In this document: in pieces, positions 42,601-49,967 of the stretch
Layout: each line of letters begins with the position of its first letter
Numbering within the stretch: the first letter of the stretch is position 1
Translations under genes and position numbers: made by a program
The notes under the pieces: model-generated
Databases searched by the model: none
What the model was told of the DNA's origin: nothing
The model's input: only the letters and a program-made list of their open reading frames with translations
From: Pseudomonas sp. GM41(2012)
GTDB taxonomy: Bacteria > Pseudomonadota > Gammaproteobacteria > Pseudomonadales > Pseudomonadaceae
Direction: 5' to 3'
DNA length: 64,000 bases
Assembly (NCBI RefSeq): GCF_000282315.2
Contig: NZ_AKJN02000006.1
Coordinates: forward strand, 1,550,001-1,614,000

Positions 42601-43374
42601 TCAACGCGGCTGCAACACCAACGCAAACAACTCACCATGCCCATTCACATTGAGCTTGTGATAGAGATTGCGCCGGTGCACCTTCACCGTCTCCGGGGAA
42701 ATGCCCATCTGCTGGGCGATGGCCTTGCTTGAGAAGCCCTGAAGAATCAGGCGCGCCGTTTCGATTTCCCGTACCGACAGGCGCGCGTCGAAACGATCCA
42801 GCAGGGTCGCCAGATCCCCGGCCACCGCCTCGGTGGCCGGCCCTTCCGGGGGCATCAATTGCAGGTGACGGCGCATCGCCGCGAGCACCCAATCGCGCAC
42901 GCAAAGCAGGCGGCCCTGCTCCTCAAGCGTGAATCGCGTCGAGCGCCCCAACGACAAACCGAGCACGGCGCCCTCGACGTTGACCATGAACTGCAACTCG
43001 TCGCCGCCCACCACGCTGCGGAAGTAGCTCAGGTAATACTCGCTCTGCTGGAACTGGTCGGGGGCCACCGATTCGAGGCTGTGCAAGCCGTCGGCGATGC
43101 CGGCACAAGCGGCCTGATAAAACGGATCGAGCAGGTACATGCCGGCGCTGTAGTCCGCCAGTTCTTCATGCTCGGCAGCACTGCCCTTTGAGTCGAAATC
43201 AATCAGCAGACGCGGCACCCGCCCGGCCCGCATCACCGCGACCAACGCGTTGTCCATCGGCACCAGCAGCCGCAGCGTGTCGACCAGCGCACGCCAGAAC
43301 CCGTCCTGCCCCAAGGCACCAAATACCCGCGCCAGCCCTTGGTGCACCGGTAGCTCTTTCAACAACGCGTCCAC
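42601..43374 (-). CDS. LuxR-family transcriptional regulator
   Basis: A 257-residue regulator. The C-terminal GerE-type HTH (about 190-255) reads LSVREIETARLILQGFSSKA with the recognition helix ISPETVKVHRRNLYHKLN. The N-terminal 170 residues are a GAF/autoinducer-like sensor without the acyl-homoserine-lactone Trp/Tyr pattern I would expect, so a different ligand is likely. It is divergent from a polyamine-type binding protein gene and a P1 peptidase gene, which are its probable targets. Confidence 0.83.
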   Translation of the reverse strand: MDALLKELPVHQGLARVFGALGQDGFWRALVDTLRLLVPMDNALVAVMRAGRVPRLLIDFDSKGSAAEHEELADYSAGMYLLDPFYQAACAGIADGLHSLESVAPDQFQQSEYYLSYFRSVVGGDELQFMVNVEGAVLGLSLGRSTRFTLEEQGRLLCVRDWVLAAMRRHLQLMPPEGPATEAVAGDLATLLDRFDARLSVREIETARLILQGFSSKAIAQQMGISPETVKVHRRNLYHKLNVNGHGELFALVLQPR

Positions 43375-43485
43375 GCCCTACCCCTTTCGAGTAACCCATG
43401 ATGGGAATGGGTGAGTCCACTCCCGGCCGATACGCTGCAAGCACCTGATCATCACCGGCCTGCAGCAGGCCAGGAGTGCCGCATC

Positions 43486-44589
43486 ATGAGTCGTCACCGC
43501 TCGTATATCAATCTTGGACTGGGCGCCTGTCTGTCGGTCTCGCTATCGGCGGTTGCCGCCGACGGCCCGACGGTTCACGTCTACAACTGGTATGACTACA
43601 TAGGTCCCACGACCCTGCAGGATTTCAAGCGTGACACCGGGATTGCACCGGTCTACGACACCTTCGACAGCGCCGAAGTACTGGAAGGCAAATTGCTCAC
43701 CAGCCGCAGCGGATACGACGTGGTGGTGGCCAGCAACTTCAGCTTGCCGACCCTGATCAAGGCCGGTGCCCTTGCACCTCTGCCCCATGCTCAGATGCCT
43801 GACTTCAAAAACATGGACGCTGACCTGTTGGCGAAACTGGCCCACAACGATCCGGGCAACCAGTACGCCGTGCCGTATCTGTGGGGCACCAACGGCATCG
43901 GCTACAACATCGACAAGGTCCGCGCCGCGCTGGGCGACAAGGCGCCGGTGGATTCCTGGGACCTGGTGTTCAACGAAGCGAACCTGGCCAAACTCGGTCA
44001 GTGTGGCGTGGCCATGCTCGACTCGCCGGCCGAGATGCTGCCGGTCGCCCTGCACTACCTCGGTCTGCCACCCAACAGCACCAACCCCGAAGACTACAAA
44101 AAGGCCGAGGCACTGCTGCTCAAGCTGCGTCCGCACATTGCCTACTTCAACTCGTCCAAGTTCATCAGCGACCTGGCCAACGGCAACATCTGCGTGGCGG
44201 TGGGCTGGTCCGGCGCGATGCTGGAAGCCAAGAACACTGCCGAGCAGGCGAACAACGGCGTGAAGATCGCCTACAGCCTGCCGAAAGAAGGCGCGCCGGT
44301 GTGGTTCGACACGTTGGTGCTGCTCAAGGACGCACCGCACCCGGAACAGGGTTTGGCCTTCATCGACTACCTGATGCGCCCTGAAGTCATCGCGCCGGTC
44401 AGTGATCACCTCTCCTACCCCAACGGCAACCGCAGCGCGATGCCACTGGTGGCCGAAGCGACCCGCAACAATCCTGCCGTGTATCCGTCGGCCGAAGCGA
44501 TGGCCACGTTATTCACCCTTCAGCCTCTGCCGCCCGCCACCGAGCGCGTGCGGACGCGGATCTGGAGCAAAGTCAAAAACGGTCAGTAA
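43486..44589 (+). CDS. putrescine/spermidine-type periplasmic binding protein (PotF/SpuD-like)
   Basis: A 367-residue binding protein. Residues 1-25 are a signal peptide ending SAVAA. The mature N-terminus DGPTVHVYNWYDYIGPTTLQ is the PotF/SpuD signature. The ligand-pocket region WGTNGIGYN and later GWSGAM fit the family. No ABC ATPase or permease is adjacent, so it is an orphan binding protein that must borrow a transporter or act as a sensor. The ATG at 43486 follows CAGGAG. Confidence 0.85.
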   Translation: MSRHRSYINLGLGACLSVSLSAVAADGPTVHVYNWYDYIGPTTLQDFKRDTGIAPVYDTFDSAEVLEGKLLTSRSGYDVVVASNFSLPTLIKAGALAPLPHAQMPDFKNMDADLLAKLAHNDPGNQYAVPYLWGTNGIGYNIDKVRAALGDKAPVDSWDLVFNEANLAKLGQCGVAMLDSPAEMLPVALHYLGLPPNSTNPEDYKKAEALLLKLRPHIAYFNSSKFISDLANGNICVAVGWSGAMLEAKNTAEQANNGVKIAYSLPKEGAPVWFDTLVLLKDAPHPEQGLAFIDYLMRPEVIAPVSDHLSYPNGNRSAMPLVAEATRNNPAVYPSAEAMATLFTLQPLPPATERVRTRIWSKVKNGQ

Positions 44590-44621
44590 CCCCCGATACC
44601 CGTCAGCCAAACGCAATCCAA

Positions 44622-44711
44622 TGTGGGAGCGAGCCTGCTCGCGATGAGGCCATCACCTTTAACACTGATGGCGACTGACCCAACGCTATCGCGAGCAGGC
44701 TCGCTCCCACA
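44622..44711. repeat. REP doublet
   Basis: Perfect 24-bp arms (44622-44645, 44688-44711) of the GGGAGCGAGCCTGCTCGCGA family, between the binding-protein and P1 peptidase genes. The spacer is diverged (AACACTGATGGCGACTGACC). Confidence 0.85.
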
Positions 44712-44762
44712 GGTTCCGCGCCCAACCTGGCCCACTTTTTCTGCCATGAGACGAGAAAACCA

Positions 44763-45884
44763 ATGAAACCACGTGCCCGCGACCTGAACATCCAGTTCGG
44801 CCAACTGCAACCCGGCCCGCTCAACGCCATCACCGATGTGCCCGGCGTACGGGTCGGCCACAGCAATGTGCGAGGACGCACCGCCACTGGCCGCGACATC
44901 CTGACCGGAGTCACCGTGATCGAGCCGCGTGCCGGTTCTACCAGCCTGCAACCGTGCTTTGCCGGCGTCCATGTGCTCAACGGCAATGGCGACGCGACCG
45001 GTCTTGAATGGATTCGCGAAGCAGGCCTTTTGACCAGCCCGATCGCCTTCACCAACACCCACAGCCTGGGCGTGGTGCGCGATGCGCTGGTGACGCTGGA
45101 TCGCCAGAACCAGCCCGATGACGGGCGACTCTACTGGAATATGCCAGTGGTGCTGGAGACCTTCGACGGTCTGCTCAACGACATCAACGGCTTCCACGTG
45201 AAGCCTGAACATGTGGCCGAAGCCTTGCGCACGGCGGTGGGTGGCCCGGTGATCGAAGGTGCCGTCGGCGGCGGCAGCGGCATGATCTGCCACGAATTCA
45301 AGGGCGGGATCGGCACCGCTTCGCGGCGTCTGAACAGTGCTCAGGGCGGCTGGACCGTCGGCGCCATCGTCCAGGCCAACCACGGCATCCGCAACGAACT
45401 GCGCGTCGACGGTTACCCGGTCGGGCGTTACATGGAAAAGGCCGACTCGCCGTTCCTCAAGGCGTCCTTGCCGCATCCGGGCATGGGCTCGATCGTCGTC
45501 TGCCTGGCCACCGATGCACCGTTGCTGCCGCACCAGTGCACACGCCTCGCGCAGCGCGCCAGCCTCGGCCTGGCCCGCACCGGCGGCGGAAATGAAGACC
45601 ACAGCGGTGACATCTTCATCGCCTTCGCCACCGGCAACCAGCACGTGCCGCCGGCCGCTTACGAGAGCAAGCGTGCGCCGACCACCGACAACCTGAGCAT
45701 GGTCAACAACGACCACATCAGCGAGTTGTTCCTGGCCGCCACCGAGGCGGTGGAGGAAGCGATCATCAATGCCTTGCTGGCCTCCGACACCGCCGAAGGC
45801 AATGGCCATGCGGTGCCGGGACTGAATGCCGGAACGCTGCTCAACGCCTTGCGTCGAGCGGGTTGGCCGGGAGAGCAGGTCTAA
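44763..45884 (+). CDS. P1-family (DmpA/BapA-type) aminopeptidase
   Basis: A 373-residue Ntn-hydrolase. The start LNAITDVPGVRVGHSNV and the central AVGGGSGMICHEFKGG with GIGTASRR are P1 hallmarks. Self-cleavage is expected before the Ser in HPGMGSIVV (about residue 238), which becomes the nucleophile of the beta chain. The family removes N-terminal residues from peptides, including D-amino acid and beta-alanyl peptides and amides. No signal peptide is present. It follows the orphan polyamine-type binding protein and may act on the same amine-linked compound. Confidence 0.87.
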   Translation: MKPRARDLNIQFGQLQPGPLNAITDVPGVRVGHSNVRGRTATGRDILTGVTVIEPRAGSTSLQPCFAGVHVLNGNGDATGLEWIREAGLLTSPIAFTNTHSLGVVRDALVTLDRQNQPDDGRLYWNMPVVLETFDGLLNDINGFHVKPEHVAEALRTAVGGPVIEGAVGGGSGMICHEFKGGIGTASRRLNSAQGGWTVGAIVQANHGIRNELRVDGYPVGRYMEKADSPFLKASLPHPGMGSIVVCLATDAPLLPHQCTRLAQRASLGLARTGGGNEDHSGDIFIAFATGNQHVPPAAYESKRAPTTDNLSMVNNDHISELFLAATEAVEEAIINALLASDTAEGNGHAVPGLNAGTLLNALRRAGWPGEQV

Positions 45885-46491
45885 CAGGATTGAGGTGTCT
45901 GGAGGCCGCAAAGAGCTCGCGACCGAGGCTTTTCGCGGCGTCCAGGTGCACCGCTGGGTCCTGAATTTCCGATTCAAGCAGCAGCTCGGACGTCACTACC
46001 TGAGCACCGCAATAATCAAAAATCCCATGGTCGATCTGCGTCTTCATGGCCTCGGCATAACCGTGCCGGGCGTAAGTAGCAGCGTCGGCACCGCCCACAC
46101 CGATCAGGTGAACCCGCAGGTGGCCAAGCTTCTTCTCCAACTTGGCATCCGCCGTGAAATCGAACGCCCAGCCGTTGGCGAACACCCGATCAATCCAGCC
46201 CTTGAGCAGCGCCGGCATCGACCACCAGTAGACCGGATAAACCAGCACCACCGCATCGGCGCGGTCTATCCGCGCTTGCTCGGCAACCACATCAGCAGGA
46301 GGCGGCGCTTCCCGGTGATGCACCGCCAGATCAGCGACGCTGAACCTTGGATCGAACCCTTCGGCCGAGAGGTCGGCGATTTCAAAGGTATGACCGGGAT
46401 CGTCCAGGGCAATGCCCTGAGCGACTTGCGCAACCAGGCTATGGGTAAGCGAACGAGGATCGTGATGAGCCACAACGATAAGCGCGTGCAT
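45841..46491 (-). CDS. NAD(P)H quinone oxidoreductase / flavodoxin_2 family protein
   Basis: A 216-residue flavoprotein. Starting at 46491 (AGGAG upstream) it reads MHALIVVAHHDPRSLTHSLV, the KefF/NQO-type FMN phosphate loop, and later VYPVYWWSMPALLKGWIDRVF, the conserved quinone reductase motif. Its last 44 bases overlap the convergent P1 peptidase gene. It is divergent from a TetR regulator with repeats in the shared promoter, so it is probably the regulator's target in electrophile or quinone defence. Confidence 0.87.
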   Translation of the reverse strand: MHALIVVAHHDPRSLTHSLVAQVAQGIALDDPGHTFEIADLSAEGFDPRFSVADLAVHHREAPPPADVVAEQARIDRADAVVLVYPVYWWSMPALLKGWIDRVFANGWAFDFTADAKLEKKLGHLRVHLIGVGGADAATYARHGYAEAMKTQIDHGIFDYCGAQVVTSELLLESEIQDPAVHLDAAKSLGRELFAASRHLNPVRPALPANPLDARR

Positions 46492-46540
46492 GCTGGAAAC
46501 TCCTGATTGAGAGCACAAGGCGGACCTTATATACTCTTGG

Positions 46541-46562
46541 TAAGTTACGATCAGTAAGTTAC
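46541..46562. promoter_or_regulatory. TAAGTTAC direct repeats, candidate TetR operator
   Basis: TAAGTTAC occurs at 46541-46548 and 46555-46562, 14 bases apart, preceded by TTGG and followed by TTTTGGTAC. The repeats lie between the divergent quinone reductase and TetR genes and overlap a TATACT-like -10 element at 46529-46534. Confidence 0.5.
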
Positions 46563-46577
46563 TTTTGGTACATAACC

Positions 46578-47258
46578 ATGTCAACCACCGAAACAGACGC
46601 ACAAGATTCCACGCCGCAGCCGCGACGACGAATGTCCCGGGAGGACCGCCAACGCCAGTTGCTGGACGTCGCCTGGCAACTCGTTCGGGAAGAAGGCACG
46701 GACGCGCTGACATTGGGGCGACTTGCCGAGCAAGCCGGGATCACCAAACCGGTGGTGTACGATCACTTCAGCACGCGATCCGGGCTGTTGGCGGCGCTTT
46801 ATCAAGACTTCGATGCCCGACAGACAGCACTGATGGATGCTGCGCTTCAGGACAGCGAACCGACTTTACCCTGCACCGCCAGGGTAATCGCTTCGTCGTA
46901 CGTCGACTGTGTGCTGCTTCAGGGCAACGAGATTCCCGGCGTCATCGCGGCACTGGCCAGCTCCCCGGAACTGGAGAAGATCAAGCGCGAGTACGAAGCG
47001 ATTTTCCTGAACAAGTGCCGAACCGCCCTCGCCCCTTTCGCTGGCGCGGGTGAGATCAAGGCAGCGGGATTGCGGGCGATGCTCGGTGCGGCGGAAGCCT
47101 TGTCCCATGCCGCGGCAAATGGAGAGATCACTGCCGCGCAGGCACAGGACGAACTGTTCGAAACCATCATCGCCATGGTCGAAAGAAGTGCCCGTGGCGA
47201 CGCTGGAAACATCGCGGAAACTGACGCCGAAAAGATGGATTCGACTAGCGGTACTTGA
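46578..47258 (+). CDS. TetR-family transcriptional regulator
   Basis: A 226-residue repressor. The N-terminal HTH reads REEGTDALTLGRLAEQAGIT with KPVVYDHFSTRSGLLAAL, a standard TetR_N pattern (residues about 25-70). The C-terminal ligand domain is helical and contains a single Cys pair (TLPCTARV, YVDCVLL). It is divergent from the quinone reductase gene and most likely represses it and itself. Confidence 0.86.
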   Translation: MSTTETDAQDSTPQPRRRMSREDRQRQLLDVAWQLVREEGTDALTLGRLAEQAGITKPVVYDHFSTRSGLLAALYQDFDARQTALMDAALQDSEPTLPCTARVIASSYVDCVLLQGNEIPGVIAALASSPELEKIKREYEAIFLNKCRTALAPFAGAGEIKAAGLRAMLGAAEALSHAAANGEITAAQAQDELFETIIAMVERSARGDAGNIAETDAEKMDSTSGT

Positions 47259-47321
47259 GCGCCAACCCCCAACTTTCTACGATAAATCTACGCAGCCGCT
47301 TGTTGACTCAAGCCGTTGCGT

Positions 47322-47361
47322 AAGTGGTGAGTGAAATGAACCCCTACCAAGCTCACCACTT
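47322..47361. other. 10-bp inverted repeat in the gap after the TetR gene
   Basis: AAGTGGTGAG (47322-47331) and CTCACCACTT (47352-47361) form a perfect dyad with a 20-base loop. The 341-base gap 47259-47599 contains this dyad, two terminators and a REP doublet, and no visible gene. Confidence 0.4.
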
Positions 47362-47407
47362 GTTTCATGCGCATCTTGAGCCTCGAGGGCTCTACTTCCT
47401 CCCCATC

Positions 47408-47430
47408 AAAGAGCTTTGAGGCTCTTTTTT
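47408..47430 (+). terminator. intrinsic terminator for the TetR gene
   Basis: AAAGAGC-TTTGAG-GCTCTTT with a following TTT forms a 7-bp stem and U-tract on the plus strand. Confidence 0.75.
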
Positions 47431-47454
47431 ATCTGCACGATTTCCAGACACAAA

Positions 47455-47479
47455 AAAGCCCGGCATTTGGCCGGGCTTT
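47455..47479 (-). terminator. intrinsic terminator for the GNAT gene
   Basis: AAAGCCCGGC (47455-47464) and GCCGGGCTTT (47470-47479) form a perfect 10-bp stem. The minus strand then runs into a further T-run (47452-47454 region), so it best serves the minus-strand acetyltransferase gene beyond its REP element. Confidence 0.75.
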
Positions 47480-47508
47480 GCGCTATCTAAAAGACAACAA
47501 AAATCCCC

Positions 47509-47598
47509 TGTGGGAGCGGGCTTGCTCGCGAAGGCGGCGGGCCAGTCGATATTGATTTTGAATGATAAACCGCCTTCGCGAGCAAGCCCGCTCCCACA
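47509..47598. repeat. REP doublet
   Basis: Perfect 29-bp arms (47509-47537, 47570-47598), variant GGGAGCGGGCTTGCTCGCGA. It ends at the stop codon of the acetyltransferase gene. Confidence 0.85.
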
Positions 47599-47599
47599 A

Positions 47600-48289
47600 T
47601 TAACCGAGTTCCCCCAGTCGCTCCCGAACAAACTCATTTGCCTTGCGCGTCATCTGGTCCAGATGCCGGTCACGCTGTTTCTCCGCATCGAGCATGGCCC
47701 GCTTGCCGTGTTTTTGCAGCAGGTACGTATGAATCTGTCGCACCTCGAGCGAGCTGTAGATCGGCGCCACGTCCAGCACGGCCATCAAGCCGCCGCTGCC
47801 GTGATCGCGGGTGTTCATCAGCACTTGTGTAGCGCGCACGCCCACCACCTGAAACCCCATTGCCTCAAAATACGGCACCTTGGCCACCGCGCACGTCAGC
47901 TCGGCATGCGGGTAGCGGCCGACCATTTCTTGCAGCATCCGCCGGGCAATACCTTGGCGTCGATGGCTGGCACTCACCGCCATATACGCGACACCGCATG
48001 CATCGGGATCGTCCTTGACCGGCAGGTACAGCAGGAAGCCGATGACCTTCTCGGGGTCGTCTTCGTCGGTCGCGACGAGCAACTCCACCGCAATCCCTTT
48101 CGCCCCGTTCAATGCTTCCAGATAGAGGTGAACCTCGTAGCCGATCGCGTACTGGTACACGTTGTACAACAGGTTGCTTGGCGCGATAGCGACCATGCTG
48201 ATGTCGGTCAGGTAATCGACCACCATCTGCAGGATCTGGCTATTGATGTGCTCGGGGCACGGGGTTTTGAAATGGGTGATCTGGGGCAT
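47600..48289 (-). CDS. GNAT-family N-acetyltransferase
   Basis: A 229-residue protein. The acetyl-CoA motif A is VAYMAVSASHRRQGIARRML, with the QGIAR turn. The N-terminal 50 residues (helical, with IAPSNLLYN) and the C-terminal 50 residues (charged helix) are extra to the GNAT core. The ATG at 48289 gives MPQITHFKTPCP; the ribosome binding site is weak. The substrate is unknown. Confidence 0.78.
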   Translation of the reverse strand: MPQITHFKTPCPEHINSQILQMVVDYLTDISMVAIAPSNLLYNVYQYAIGYEVHLYLEALNGAKGIAVELLVATDEDDPEKVIGFLLYLPVKDDPDACGVAYMAVSASHRRQGIARRMLQEMVGRYPHAELTCAVAKVPYFEAMGFQVVGVRATQVLMNTRDHGSGGLMAVLDVAPIYSSLEVRQIHTYLLQKHGKRAMLDAEKQRDRHLDQMTRKANEFVRERLGELG

Positions 48290-48373
48290 TCGTGGCTCTG
48301 ACTCTGGGGCGGACGTGAAGAGTGTGTCCGCGGGCGTGCCTATCATAACCGACGCTACGCACGCTTGGCCGAG

Positions 48374-48943
48374 TTACCGCTGCGGCGCAACCATCCGAAA
48401 CCGGATATTGATCTTGTCGGAGACAACACCGTTGGCCCATTCGCCCTCGCCGATTTTGAAGTCGCTACGCTTGAGCGTTAACTGGCCATCGAAAATCCCG
48501 ATGGCTTTCTCGGCCTTCAAGAGCACCGGTACCTCCACTTCCCGCGTGATCCCCCTGAGCGTGAGTTTGCCGGTGATCGAGTAACGGTTGTCGCCCAGGA
48601 CTTTCACACCGGTCGATTCAAACGTCGCCACTGGATACGTTGCCGTGTTGAACCAGGCTGGTTTTTGCAATTCGCTGTTGGCGTCGCTGCTTCCGGCGTC
48701 AATGCTGTCGAGCTGGATGGCGAGCGCGGCCCGGCCTGCCGACGGGTGCGCCGTGTCGAAATCAAGCGAGGCCTCGAACTTGCTGAACGTGCCGTATACC
48801 CGCGAGGAAAACTGTTTATACGTGAAGGAGATCGTGCTGGCGGTTTCGTTGACCTGCGTGTATTCGACCGCCTGGACACAAGGCAACGCGCCGAATGCAA
48901 GGGCAGCCACCAACACGGCGCAGGTCGGGAATCGGTGTTTCAT
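48374..48943 (-). CDS. periplasmic YceI-family protein
   Basis: A 189-residue protein. A signal peptide ends at VQAVEYTQ; GGAGAG precedes the ATG at 48943. The mature lipocalin-like barrel shows the YceI pattern: FTYKQFSSRVYGTFSKFEAS near its start, then LRGITREVEVPV, and a C-terminal RSDFKIGEG. The family binds isoprenoid quinones or related lipids in the periplasm. No cytochrome partner is adjacent. Confidence 0.85.
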   Translation of the reverse strand: MKHRFPTCAVLVAALAFGALPCVQAVEYTQVNETASTISFTYKQFSSRVYGTFSKFEASLDFDTAHPSAGRAALAIQLDSIDAGSSDANSELQKPAWFNTATYPVATFESTGVKVLGDNRYSITGKLTLRGITREVEVPVLLKAEKAIGIFDGQLTLKRSDFKIGEGEWANGVVSDKINIRFRMVAPQR

Positions 48944-49148
48944 GGGACTCTCCGGTTGGGCTCCCGTCATGAGCTGAGGTGCCGCACACGTGAGCCAGCG
49001 ATAGGTGGACTAAAGCAAACAAACGCCGTTAATTCCACCTGCCGTTCAGACTTTTGACCACCTGTCGGGCAATGCCAATGGCAGTCCGATACGGCCGCTG
49101 CCAGGGTGTTTAATTATTGTCCCAACACACCGCAGCGGGAGACCGGCC

Positions 49149-49904
49149 ATGAAATTCGTCATCATCGGAGGAAGCGGGCTGATCGGCAGCAAAGTCTGCA
49201 AGAACCTACAGGATCTGGGGCATGAAGTCATATCAGCGTCACCGAGTTCCGGCATTAACGTCATCTCCGGCGAGGGCCTGGCGGACGCGCTCAAGGGCGC
49301 CGACGTGGTGGTCGACGTGGCCAACTCCCCCTCATTCGAGGATCACGCGGCGCTGCATTTCTTTGAGACCGCCGGGCATAACCTGTTCGCTGCCGAGAAG
49401 GTTGCCGGCACCAAACACCATGTTGCCCTGTCCGTCGTGGGCACCGAACGGATGCTCGACAGTGGTTACTTCCGGGCCAAAATGGCCCAGGAAAAACTCA
49501 TCAAGGCCTCGGGCGTTCCCTACACCATCCTGCGGGCCACGCAGTTCTTCGAATTCATTGGTGCCATTGCTTACTCGGGTCGCGAGGACGGCAACACCAT
49601 CCATTTAACGTCCGCCGCGTTGCAACCGGTAGCCTCGGTCGATGTCGCGGCCGCGCTGACGGCTATCGCTCAACAAGCGCCGATCAATCAGACCGTGGAA
49701 GTGGCAGGTCCCGATCGCCGCCCCATTGTCGAGTTCGTGAGTGAGTACCTGAAACACACCAAGGACCCGCGCGAAGCCGTCCCGGATGACACGGTTCCGT
49801 ACTTCGGTGCCCCGATCAATGACAAGTCCCTCACGCCCGGCGATAACCCCATTGTTGGAGCGACCCGGTTTGAAGACTGGCTAGAGATCGCGCATCCCTC
49901 TTGA
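49149..49904 (+). CDS. NAD(P)-binding atypical SDR (NmrA/SDR_a5-like)
   Basis: A 251-residue Rossmann protein with GGSGLIGSKV (residues 7-16) and DVANSPS after beta-4, typical of NAD(P)H-binding proteins close to NmrA and to the DUF2867-free SDR_a5 group. YFRAKMAQEKLI holds the Tyr-x4-Lys-like spacing of atypical members. Such proteins act as redox sensors or as reductases of small molecules. It stands alone, ended by a clear stem-loop. Confidence 0.8.
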   Translation: MKFVIIGGSGLIGSKVCKNLQDLGHEVISASPSSGINVISGEGLADALKGADVVVDVANSPSFEDHAALHFFETAGHNLFAAEKVAGTKHHVALSVVGTERMLDSGYFRAKMAQEKLIKASGVPYTILRATQFFEFIGAIAYSGREDGNTIHLTSAALQPVASVDVAAALTAIAQQAPINQTVEVAGPDRRPIVEFVSEYLKHTKDPREAVPDDTVPYFGAPINDKSLTPGDNPIVGATRFEDWLEIAHPS

Positions 49905-49926
49905 ATCGCCAGTAGCGATGACGACC

Positions 49927-49953
49927 AGCGGGTTCAGCAAAACTGAACCCGCT
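49927..49953. terminator. convergent stem-loop terminator
   Basis: AGCGGGTTCAG (49927-49937) and CTGAACCCGCT (49943-49953) form a perfect 11-bp stem with a CAAAA loop, between the convergent SDR and RND genes. No long U-tract is present. Confidence 0.65.
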
Positions 49954-49967
49954 CTCGTCGTCAGGTA

